From JBIIUJ01 sp044340025 (lineage in GTDB: Bacteria; Pseudomonadota; Alphaproteobacteria; Caulobacterales; Aquidulcibacteraceae): a stretch of DNA of 14,648 nucleotides. Within the stretch, counting starts at the first letter, position 1; each line of letters starts with the position of its first letter. The translations under genes and the position numbers were made by a program. The notes under the pieces were generated by a model. It was given only the letters and a program-made list of their open reading frames with translations. It was not told the DNA's origin and ran no database searches. Below are positions 4,725 through 12,147 of this stretch, one piece after another. Where the stretch lies: NCBI GenBank assembly GCA_044340025.1, contig JBIIUJ010000061.1, positions 1 through 14,648 on the forward strand. The letters run 5' to 3'.

Positions 4725-7538
4725 ATGCCCCGCCGCCCCAAACCCTGGCGCCTCGACGATGTTCTGGACGGCCGAAAGCTGCGCGCCCAGCTCACCGCCG
4801 CCTTCTTCGACCATCTGGGATCGGAGCGCGCCACCCGCGCGCGGATGCTGGATCTGCTCAAGGGCGCTCTGTTCCGGGGGCGGATGATCGCTCAGGAGCG
4901 GCTGGAGGCCGGCGCCGATGGGCTCGATGTGGCGCGCCTCATCTCGGCGGTGCAGGACGAGGTGATCGCCGCCCTCTATGATTACACGACCATCCACGTG
5001 TTTCGCGCCCGCAACCCGACCACGGCGGAGCGCCTGGCGGTTGTGGCCACGGGGGGCTACGGGCGTGGCGCGATGGCGCCTTCCTCCGACGTCGATCTCC
5101 TGTTCCTGCGCGCCTACAAGGATGCGCCATGGGCCGAGAGCGTGACCGAATACATGCTCTACGCCCTGTGGGACATGGGCCTGAAAGTGGGCCACGCCAC
5201 CCGCACGCTGGACGAGACCATGCGCGCCGCGCGCGACGACATGACCATCCGCACCGCCGTGCTGGAGGCGCGCCATCTGGTGGGCGATGCTGCGCTCACA
5301 AGCACCTTGCGCACCCGGCTTCGCGGCGAGCTGTTCGCCGGCACCGCGCGCGAGTTTGTCGCCGCCAAGCTGAAGGAACGCGACGAGCGCCACGCCCGCT
5401 CTGGCGCGTCGCGCTATGCGGTGGAGCCCAACGTCAAGGACGGCAAGGGCGGCCTGCGCGATCTGCACACCCTGTTCTGGATCGCGCAATACATCTACGC
5501 CGTTGAAGGGCCTCAGGATTTCATCAAGCTTGGCGTTTTCACGCGCGACGAGATCGTCACGTTCATCCGCGCGATGCAGTTCCTCTGGACGGTGCGCTGC
5601 CACCTTCACTTCCTGACGGGCCGGGCCGAGGAGCGCCTGACCTTCGATCTGCAGCCCGAACTCGCCCAGCGCATGGGCTATGCCGACCGCGGCGCGCAGG
5701 CCGGCGTCGAGCGGCTGATGAAGCACTATTTCCTCGTGGCCAAGGATGTCGGCGGCCTCACCCGCATTCTCGCCGCCAAGCTGGAGGACGAGGCGATCCA
5801 TCAGCGCGGGGGCGGCCTGTCGTGGCTGATCGGCAAGGCCAGGCCCAGGCCGCTTGATACGCCAGGCTTCATTCTCGACGGAGGCCGGGTCTCGATCGCG
5901 GAGCCGGCGGTGTTCGAGCGCGATCCGGTGGCGATCCTGCGCCTGTTTGATCTCGCTGGCGCCGAAAACCTCGATATTCACCCCACGGCGCTCGCCGAAG
6001 TGACCCGCCGGCTTGGCCGCATCACGCCCGCTCTGAGGCGCGACCCGGAAGCGTGTGCGGTGTTCCTGCGCGCGGCCACATCGCGGCGCGACCCCGGTCT
6101 GGCGCTACGGCTGATGAATGAGGCGGGCGTGCTCGGCAAGTTTGCGCCGGAGTTCGGCCGGATCGTGGGTCAGACGCAGTTCAACATGTATCACCGCTAC
6201 ACGGTCGATGAGCACACGCTCATGGGCCTCCAGGTGATCTCCGACATCGAGAACGGCCGCTGCGCCAGGGAGCATCCGCTCGCCACCCAGGTTTTTCCAC
6301 TGATCCAGAACCGGCGTGCGCTCTATCTCGCCATGCTGTTTCACGACACGGGCAAGGGGCAGGGCGACCAGCAGATCATGGGCGCCGAGAGCGCGCGCGC
6401 CGCCTGCACCCGGCTTGGCCTGCCGCCCGACGAGGTCGAGCTGGTGGCCTGGCTCGTCGGCCATCACCTGGTGATGAGCGACGTAGCCCAGCGACGCGAC
6501 CTCTCCGATCCGCGCACCATTGCCAGCTTTGCAGAGATCGTGGGGACGCCGGAGCGGCTGCGCCTTCTGCTTGTGCTCACAGTGGCCGATATCCGTGCTG
6601 TGGGGCCGGGCGTCTGGAACGATTTCAAGGCCCAGCTCCTCCGCGATCTGTTCCGCTCGGCGGAAGCCGCCCTGCGCGGCGGGCGCAGCCCGGAAGCCGC
6701 CGTGCGCGAAAAGCTCGCCGAACAGGCGGCTGCGGCCCGCGCCGCCGCCAGCGCCGATCCGCGCGCCGCTGGCTGGATTGCGGAAATGGAAGACGCCTAT
6801 TGGCTGGGCTTCACCCCCGAGCAGCATTCCTGGCACGCCGCGGAAATGGCGATCGCCGCCGATGCGGGCGCGGGCGATCATGTGGCCGCCCGGATCGCGC
6901 CTGCGCGCGGGGTGACCGAAGTGCTGGTCAGCGCGCCGGATCGGCCGGGTCTGTTTGCTGATCTTGCCGCCACCTTCGCCGCCGCAGGGGCCAATGTGGC
7001 CGATGCGCGCATTTTCACCACGCGCTCCGGCGCGGTGTTTGACGTGTTTGCGATTCAGGATTCTCAGGGCGGCGCCTTCGATGCGGAAGGCTCAGGCCGG
7101 CTGAAGCGGCTTCTCGTCGCGCTGGAGCGGTCCTTGAAGGCCGATGCCGCCCCCGCGCCTGCAAAAGATCCCCCCGCGCCGAAGCGGCTTGCCGCCTTCG
7201 CCATCGAGCCCTGGGTCGCGTTCGACAATGAGGCGGCCGCTTCAGATACGATCGTGGAAGTGTCCGGCCGCGACCGCCCCGGCCTTTTGCGCGATCTGGC
7301 CCGTGTCTTCGCCGATCAGGGTCTGGCGGTTACCTCCGCCCATGTGGACGGCGTCGGCGAGCGCGTGGCGGACGCCTTCTACCTGCGGACCGGGGAGGGC
7401 GGAAAGCTCGACGATCCGCGCCGGATGGCGGCGTTGCGGGTGCAACTGGAGGCGATCCTTCTCGCCCACGAGCCGGAAGCGCCCATGACGCCCGCGCGGC
7501 GCAGGCTCGCCCGCGCGCGCGCTTCCGCCGGCCGCTAG
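4725..7538 (+). CDS. glnD: [Protein-PII] uridylyltransferase / uridylyl-removing enzyme
   Basis: The 937-residue protein has the full GlnD architecture, and its length fits alphaproteobacterial GlnD (somewhat longer than the E. coli protein). The nucleotidyltransferase motif GGYGRGAMAPSSDVDLLF is at 110-127, with metal-binding D122 and D124. A central conserved PNVKDGKGGLRDLHTLFW segment follows. The HD domain has H497 (DEHTLMG) and H540-D541 (LFHDTGKG), followed by GHHLVMSD. Two C-terminal ACT domains start near 730 (VTEVLVSAPDRPGLFADLA) and 841 (DTIVEVSGRDRPGLLRDLA). The enzyme uridylylates PII proteins under nitrogen limitation and removes UMP when glutamine binds the ACT domains. All key residues are present. 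It follows the LysE gene by 47 bases without a strong Shine-Dalgarno sequence. Its TAG stop lies inside a CTAG shared with the convergent peptidase gene. Confidence 0.97.
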   Translation: MPRRPKPWRLDDVLDGRKLRAQLTAAFFDHLGSERATRARMLDLLKGALFRGRMIAQERLEAGADGLDVARLISAVQDEVIAALYDYTTIHVFRARNPTTAERLAVVATGGYGRGAMAPSSDVDLLFLRAYKDAPWAESVTEYMLYALWDMGLKVGHATRTLDETMRAARDDMTIRTAVLEARHLVGDAALTSTLRTRLRGELFAGTAREFVAAKLKERDERHARSGASRYAVEPNVKDGKGGLRDLHTLFWIAQYIYAVEGPQDFIKLGVFTRDEIVTFIRAMQFLWTVRCHLHFLTGRAEERLTFDLQPELAQRMGYADRGAQAGVERLMKHYFLVAKDVGGLTRILAAKLEDEAIHQRGGGLSWLIGKARPRPLDTPGFILDGGRVSIAEPAVFERDPVAILRLFDLAGAENLDIHPTALAEVTRRLGRITPALRRDPEACAVFLRAATSRRDPGLALRLMNEAGVLGKFAPEFGRIVGQTQFNMYHRYTVDEHTLMGLQVISDIENGRCAREHPLATQVFPLIQNRRALYLAMLFHDTGKGQGDQQIMGAESARAACTRLGLPPDEVELVAWLVGHHLVMSDVAQRRDLSDPRTIASFAEIVGTPERLRLLLVLTVADIRAVGPGVWNDFKAQLLRDLFRSAEAALRGGRSPEAAVREKLAEQAAAARAAASADPRAAGWIAEMEDAYWLGFTPEQHSWHAAEMAIAADAGAGDHVAARIAPARGVTEVLVSAPDRPGLFADLAATFAAAGANVADARIFTTRSGAVFDVFAIQDSQGGAFDAEGSGRLKRLLVALERSLKADAAPAPAKDPPAPKRLAAFAIEPWVAFDNEAAASDTIVEVSGRDRPGLLRDLARVFADQGLAVTSAHVDGVGERVADAFYLRTGEGGKLDDPRRMAALRVQLEAILLAHEPEAPMTPARRRLARARASAGR

Positions 7539-9535
7539 GGCGACCGCGCAAACAGGCCCAGCTCGTCGACCGGGCTTTCCGCCAGCGCGGGATCGAGCGC
7601 CATCGGCGGCGTGGCGGCTCCCTTCAGGCACCGGGCCAGAAAACTGTCCCGCGCGCGCGTCCAGGCCGCCTGTCCTGCGGCACGCAGCAGATGCCCCTCG
7701 CGCGGCAACAGCATGAGCGACACCGGCTTTTCGGCCGCACGTAGTGCTTGCGTCATCGATTGGGCGTGGGTGGGAGGCACGTTCGCGTCGCGTCCGCCAT
7801 GGCCGATCAGGATCGGCGCGCGCGCGCGTTCGGCCTGAAGCACGGGGGATGCCGCCTGCAAGGCGGCGCGGCCCGCCGCGGTCTCGGGATCGCCCACGCG
7901 CCGGTTCCAGCTCCGGCGATCCGGCGTGTTGGCGGGCTTTGCCTCGATGAAGCCTGCAAGATCGGTGACGGGCGAAAGCGCCACCGCGCACGCGATCGGC
8001 GTGCTTCCTGTCGTGGCAAGGCTGAGGGCGGCGTAGCCGCCATAGGAATGACCCGCCACCGCCACCCGAAGCGGGTCGGCGGCCCCCGCCTTGACCGCCC
8101 AGTCGATGGCGTCTTCCAGATCGGTTTGCATCGCCCGGCCCCACTGGCGGTCGCCAGCGTCCAGAAAGGCGCGTCCGAACCCCACCGAACCGCGGAAGTT
8201 CACGCGCAGCACGCCATAGCCCTGCCGCGCGAGGGCCTGCGCTTCCCCATCATGCCCGAACCGATCGCGCAGCCATGGCCCGCCATGAACGAGCAGCACG
8301 ATCGGACTGGGGCGCTCTGCCGCGCCGTCCGCGTTCGTGTCTGCTTCCGGCGGCAAGGTGAGATAGGCGGGCAGCACAAGCCCGTCGCGCGCCCGGATCT
8401 GCACCGGCCGCGCTGCCGGTCCCGGGGCGCCTTCCGCGCGCAGCGGATGCAGCCGGCGGACGCCCCGCTCGAACCGGAACAGGCCGCCCGGCCGATCCGC
8501 CCGCTGGCTCGCCACTAGCCACACCTGCCCGTCGCCGGACTGGCTTGTGACCGAAAACGCGCCAAGCCGAGCCGTCAGCCACGCCAGATCAGGCTGGATC
8601 GCGGGGACCAGCGCGCGCCAGACCGGCACGCCCGGATCATACTGGATGGCTAGCGGTTCGCCCGACTCCGGATCGAACAGCGCGGCTGTGATCTCGGCGG
8701 GGGCTTCCGCCAGCGTGGTCCGGGCGCCGGTGATGAGGCTCAACCGGACGAGCAGACCCGGGCGGTCGCGCGTCGACTGGGCCAGAAACAGCGCCTCGCC
8801 GGAGGGCGCGGCGGAAAGCACCCGCGTGGTGAGGGCGTCTTCGAGCGCCCAACCGCCAATAGGGCTGACCGCGCCGCCCGGCAGAGGCAGCCAGATCTGG
8901 GTCTGGCCCGTCGCAGTGGCGCCCCAGAGGGCGGCTGGCGCCCCAGCGCGGTCGATTGCGATCGAGAGCCCCATCGCATCGCCGGCGATCTCCGGGATCA
9001 GCGTTTCGGCGCGGCCGTCGGCCAGGGCGATCCGCACCAGATCAAACCGGTCGCGTCGGCGCGCATCTGAAAGGAACACCGCCGCGCCCTGTATCTGCCC
9101 GATCAGGCGCAGGCGCGCGCCCGCGCGCTGCAGCCGCACCAGCCCGCCTTCGCGCGGAGCATAGACCCAGCCTGTGGGCAGACGCGCGATCACGCCTTGC
9201 CCGTCCAGCGTCCACTCGTGTTCGGCCGCAGGCGCGCCCAGCGCAATGGCCTCGGTCCGGCCCGGACTGGCCGCCCGCGCAATCAGGATCGCATCCGCGC
9301 TGCGCCAGGCCAGCATCCGGCCATCCGGACTGAGAAGGGCGTCGCGGCCGACGTCCTGGCGCGCGCCTGCGGGCGAACAGGCCCCCAGCAAGGCCGCAAG
9401 CGCCAGAAGCAGCGCAGACGCCTGAAGCCCCCAGCCTTGCGCCGGGGGCGACTTTCGGCTGCGTCGGGCGGGAGCGAAAGTCGCGGGCATGGGCGCGATG
9501 TGGCGCGCACGGTGTGCAGGAGGCAAGGGCTTCAT
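7535..9535 (-). CDS. S9 family (prolyl oligopeptidase-type) serine peptidase, probable lipoprotein
   Basis: The 666-residue product has an N-terminal signal, a WD/beta-propeller-like region (about 60-400, with repeats such as LLSPDGRMLAWRSAD) and a C-terminal alpha/beta-hydrolase domain. The catalytic triad is visible: S497 in GHSYGGYAAL, D583 in HGGRDANVPP and H615 in REGHLLR. An oxyanion-type LLVHGGPWLRDRFG is also present. This fits S9C acylaminoacyl-peptidase or dipeptidyl-peptidase relatives. The signal ends in LLGAC (C53), a fair lipobox, so the enzyme is probably anchored in the envelope with a periplasmic catalytic domain. The ATG at 9535 overlaps the btuD stop (ATGA), placing this gene last in the B12 operon. 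ATG at 9490 is an alternative giving a shorter n-region; neither has a clear Shine-Dalgarno sequence. Its stop codon overlaps that of glnD. Confidence 0.88.
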   Translation of the reverse strand: MKPLPPAHRARHIAPMPATFAPARRSRKSPPAQGWGLQASALLLALAALLGACSPAGARQDVGRDALLSPDGRMLAWRSADAILIARAASPGRTEAIALGAPAAEHEWTLDGQGVIARLPTGWVYAPREGGLVRLQRAGARLRLIGQIQGAAVFLSDARRRDRFDLVRIALADGRAETLIPEIAGDAMGLSIAIDRAGAPAALWGATATGQTQIWLPLPGGAVSPIGGWALEDALTTRVLSAAPSGEALFLAQSTRDRPGLLVRLSLITGARTTLAEAPAEITAALFDPESGEPLAIQYDPGVPVWRALVPAIQPDLAWLTARLGAFSVTSQSGDGQVWLVASQRADRPGGLFRFERGVRRLHPLRAEGAPGPAARPVQIRARDGLVLPAYLTLPPEADTNADGAAERPSPIVLLVHGGPWLRDRFGHDGEAQALARQGYGVLRVNFRGSVGFGRAFLDAGDRQWGRAMQTDLEDAIDWAVKAGAADPLRVAVAGHSYGGYAALSLATTGSTPIACAVALSPVTDLAGFIEAKPANTPDRRSWNRRVGDPETAAGRAALQAASPVLQAERARAPILIGHGGRDANVPPTHAQSMTQALRAAEKPVSLMLLPREGHLLRAAGQAAWTRARDSFLARCLKGAATPPMALDPALAESPVDELGLFARSP

Positions 9536-10302
9536 CCCGCCGGGAGCGGACCATCGATCACAAGCGCGTCGCCCAGAAGGCGCGCCTGCACGCCAAAGGT
9601 CTGGGCAAGCAAGGGCGGGCTGAGCGCTTCGGCCGGCGGCCCATCGGCGACAAGGCGGCCTTGCTGCAGCACGAGCACGCGATCGGCGAAACGGGCGGCG
9701 AGGGGGAGATCGTGCAGCGTCACGAGCGCGCCGCCGCCGGAGGCGCAAAACGCCTTCACGATCGCCATTGTTTCGAAGGCGTGGCGCGGATCGAGCGCGG
9801 CGGTCGGCTCATCGGCGAGCAGCAGCGGCGCGGCCGAGGCGAGCGCGCGCGCCACATGCACGCGGGCAAGCTCCCCCCCGGACAGCTGGTCTGTCGGGCG
9901 CTGGGCAAGGGGGCCAAGCCGGCAGGCGGCGAGAGCGTGCGCAATTGCATCGGCGTCCTCTCCTCGAGGCCTTTGCAGGGGCGCACCATAAGCGAAGCGG
10001 CCAAGCGCCACAACCGCTTGCACGCTCAAGGGCCACGCGAGCGGGCGCGCCTGCGGCAGGTAGGCGGCGGCGCGCGCGCGCGCGCCCGGCGCCATGCGGC
10101 GCGGATCGACGCCGTTTATCTGCACCGATCCCGCCGCGAGAGGCAAAAGCCCCAGCGCGGCGCGCAGGAGCGTGGTCTTGCCGGCGCCATTCGGGCCGAT
10201 CAGGGCGACAAGTTCGCCAGGCCGCACCCGAGCCGAGACGCCGCAAAGCACCAGCCGGCCGCCGCGCGCCACCTGAACCTCGTGAAGCGCAAGCTCAGTC
10301 AA
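9532..10302 (-). CDS. btuD: Vitamin B12 ABC transporter, ATP-binding protein
   Basis: The 256-residue ABC ATPase has Walker A GPNGAGKTT (36-44), the Q-loop glutamine Q84, signature LSGGE (140-144), Walker B LLLADE with catalytic E165, D-loop ALD (169-171) and switch histidine H197 (TLHD). It belongs to the FecE/BtuD/HmuV group that powers import of metal chelates. By sequence alone haem or siderophore uptake is possible; the upstream cobalamin riboswitch and BtuB-like receptor point to B12. I chose a TTG start at 10302 because AGGAG lies five bases upstream and the protein then begins MTELALHEV, as is usual for the family. The reading frame upstream holds only another TTG, at 10335, which I could not support. 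It overlaps btuC by 8 nt and the peptidase gene by 4 nt. Confidence 0.9.
   Translation of the reverse strand: MTELALHEVQVARGGRLVLCGVSARVRPGELVALIGPNGAGKTTLLRAALGLLPLAAGSVQINGVDPRRMAPGARARAAAYLPQARPLAWPLSVQAVVALGRFAYGAPLQRPRGEDADAIAHALAACRLGPLAQRPTDQLSGGELARVHVARALASAAPLLLADEPTAALDPRHAFETMAIVKAFCASGGGALVTLHDLPLAARFADRVLVLQQGRLVADGPPAEALSPPLLAQTFGVQARLLGDALVIDGPLPAG
10070..10085. repeat. (GC)8 dinucleotide tract inside btuD
   Basis: Sixteen uninterrupted alternating G and C bases lie in the btuD coding region and encode part of the Ala-Arg run APGARARAAA (residues 71-80). Alternating GC of this length can adopt Z-DNA and is prone to slippage; gain or loss of one unit would shift the btuD frame. 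High background GC makes such tracts more likely by chance. Confidence 0.6.
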
Positions 10303-11284
10303 GGTGGCTCCTGCGCTGAGCCGCGATCCAGACAAAGACCGGCGCGCCGATCAGCGCGGCGGCGACGCCAAGCTTGAGTTCCGTCGCGCCTGGCGCAACG
10401 CGCACCACGCTATCGGCCGCCACAAGGATCAAACCGCCCAGCAGCGCGGCGGGCGCCAGCGTTCGCGCGGGGTCATGCCCCACCCAGGGGCGCACCAGAT
10501 GCGGCGCGACCAGCCCGACAAAACCGATCGCTCCAGCAAGGCTTACGGCCGCGCCAGTGACGAGGCCTGCGCCGGTCACCACCACCATGCGCGCGCGGGC
10601 AAGGTTCAGCCCCACGCCCGCCGCCGCCTCCTCGCCGAGCGACAGGGCCGAAAGGCCCCGCGCGCTGGCCAGCAGCAGCCCCGCGCCAAGGACGAGGAAG
10701 GGCGCGGCAAAACCGATATCCTGCAGGCTGCGGTTGGCCACCGTGCCCAGCGCCCAGTTCACCATATCGGCGAGCGAAAACGGATTGGGCGCCAGATTCA
10801 TCAAGAGCGCCATCAGCGCGCCGGCGAAGCTGGAAAGCCCCACCCCGATCAGCAGCAGCGTCACGACCGAAGCGGTCCGCGCGGCTGCGACCGCCAGAAG
10901 CCCGGTTGCTACAAGCGCGCCCGTAACCGCCGCCGCCGGCATCGCCCACGCCGACAGGGCCGCAGCGCCAGTGAACAGCGTGAGCGTGGCGCCGAGCGCT
11001 GCGGCTGAAGAAACGCCCAACACCCCGGGATCGGCGAGCGGATTGCGCAGCAGACCCTGCAGGGCCGCCCCGCAAAGCCCCAAGGCGCACCCCACCAGAA
11101 AGGCCGCCGCCGCGCGCGGCAGACGAATCTGCCAGACGATCACCTGCGCGCCGGGGTCACCGATGGTCGCCAGCGCGGCCAGCGCAGCGCCGGGGGCCAT
11201 CGGCGTCGGGCCGATCACAAGCGCGGCGAAAAGCGCAACGACGCTCAAGCCGCCCAGCGTTGCAAGGAGCCCGGCGTCTCTCAT
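10295..11284 (-). CDS. btuC: Vitamin B12 ABC transporter, permease (FecCD family)
   Basis: The 329-residue, strongly hydrophobic protein has the length and topology of FecCD/BtuC permeases (about ten membrane segments). Family motifs in order are RLPR (54-57), QGLLRNPLADPGVLGVSSA (76-94), LSLGEEAAAGVGLN (214-227, the region that contacts the ATPase), GFVGLVAPHLVR (254-265) and LIGAPVFVWI (311-320). It should dimerise in the inner membrane and, with BtuD, move B12 delivered by BtuF into the cytoplasm. Assignment to B12 rather than iron chelates rests on the riboswitch and operon context. Its ATG overlaps the btuF stop in ATGA, and its 3' end overlaps the btuD start by 8 nt, so all three are likely translated together. 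Confidence 0.92.
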   Translation of the reverse strand: MRDAGLLATLGGLSVVALFAALVIGPTPMAPGAALAALATIGDPGAQVIVWQIRLPRAAAAFLVGCALGLCGAALQGLLRNPLADPGVLGVSSAAALGATLTLFTGAAALSAWAMPAAAVTGALVATGLLAVAAARTASVVTLLLIGVGLSSFAGALMALLMNLAPNPFSLADMVNWALGTVANRSLQDIGFAAPFLVLGAGLLLASARGLSALSLGEEAAAGVGLNLARARMVVVTGAGLVTGAAVSLAGAIGFVGLVAPHLVRPWVGHDPARTLAPAALLGGLILVAADSVVRVAPGATELKLGVAAALIGAPVFVWIAAQRRSHLD

Positions 11285-12147
11285 GGCGCGGCCTTCGTTG
11301 TGCCGGCGGCCGTGCGTGCAGCGAGCGTTTCCACAGCGTCGGCCAGAAACCAGCCGCCGCAGGCTGTCCAGGCCCCGTCGATGGTTGCAACGGGGCGCTC
11401 GGCGAGCTGGCGTTGCGCGATGGGGTGGCGGGCCGCCGACCAGGCGTCTGGCTGATGGCTGGCGGCGCCAAACCGGGCGAAGGCGACGAGATCGGGCTGT
11501 TCGCGCGCCAGCCGTTCCAGCGGGATGGGCCGCCAGCCGGGCTGTCGCTCGAAGTTCTCGAGGCCTGCCGCCTCCAACAGGACATGCACGAGCGAGCCGG
11601 CGCCGGTGGTCACGCCGGCGGGCGTGAGATAAAGCGCGGCGCGGCCCGAAGGCGCCTGCGCCGCGACGGCGGCGAGCCGGGCGTCCATCTCTGCAATCAG
11701 AACCTCCCCCCGCTCCGGGTGGCCAAGCGCGGCCGCCATCGCGCGCACATTGGCGCGCACGCCGTTGAAATCGCCGGCATAGCCCAGTTGCGCCACCGGC
11801 ACGCCGGCACGCGCCATCAGATGCTCCAGGCCCGGCCCGCCGCCATAGGAGCGCACGACGAGATCAGGCGCCTGAGCAAGCACGTCTTCGGCGGTGCTGC
11901 GCACGGTTGCAACGCCTGCTGCCGCCGCGCGCATATAGGAGAAGTCCTTGCCGGCATCCGGGGAAACCGCAACGATCTGATCGCGGTCGGCGAGTTTCAG
12001 CACGAACTGGTCGGCGCAATAGTCGAGGCTCACCACCCGCTGCGGCGGGACGGTCGCGCCGACCGACGCGGCAGGCTCGGGCGGTTGCGGCGCGCATGAA
12101 GCCGCTGCAACCGCCGTCGCGGCGAGGGCGGCGCTAGAAATCCGCAC
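11281..12147 (-). CDS. btuF: Vitamin B12 periplasmic substrate-binding protein
   Basis: The product is about 288 residues, similar to other class III binding proteins of the BtuF/FhuD type. It has an N-terminal signal, then RVVSLDYCADQFVLKLADRDQIVAVS (37-62), APDLVVRSYGG (93-103) and a second lobe from about 165 ending TIDGAWTACGGWFLADAVE (255-273). Cysteines C44 and C263 are possible disulfide partners. It should capture B12 in the periplasm and hand it to BtuCD. The start is uncertain. GTG at 12147 gives a compact signal ending in C18 (AAASC, a non-canonical lipobox) and overlaps the btuB stop by 14 nt. ATG at 12183 gives a longer basic n-region. Neither has a good Shine-Dalgarno sequence, so translation may be coupled to btuB. 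The 3' end overlaps btuC by 4 nt. Confidence 0.87.
   Translation of the reverse strand: MRISSAALAATAVAAASCAPQPPEPAASVGATVPPQRVVSLDYCADQFVLKLADRDQIVAVSPDAGKDFSYMRAAAAGVATVRSTAEDVLAQAPDLVVRSYGGGPGLEHLMARAGVPVAQLGYAGDFNGVRANVRAMAAALGHPERGEVLIAEMDARLAAVAAQAPSGRAALYLTPAGVTTGAGSLVHVLLEAAGLENFERQPGWRPIPLERLAREQPDLVAFARFGAASHQPDAWSAARHPIAQRQLAERPVATIDGAWTACGGWFLADAVETLAARTAAGTTKAAP

Noticed and set aside
4521..5981. 486-codon minus-strand open frame opposite glnD
   Set aside because: Long only because of codon bias in the opposite strand; glnD motifs are on the plus strand and the product has no recognisable domain.
7539..7610. Possible terminator hairpin downstream of glnD (GGCCC...GGGCT)
   Set aside because: Only four or five pairs with a 12-base loop and a very short T-run, inside the opposing coding sequence; not convincing.
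10374..11627. 417-codon plus-strand open frame across btuC and btuF
   Set aside because: Runs antisense through two recognised genes and their junction; Ser, Pro, Ala and Arg-rich composition is that of a shadow frame.
9532..12147. Haem or siderophore (hmuTUV/fec-type) assignment of the ABC transporter
   Set aside because: Protein motifs alone allow it, but the cobalamin riboswitch and BtuB-like receptor in the same overlapping operon favour B12.
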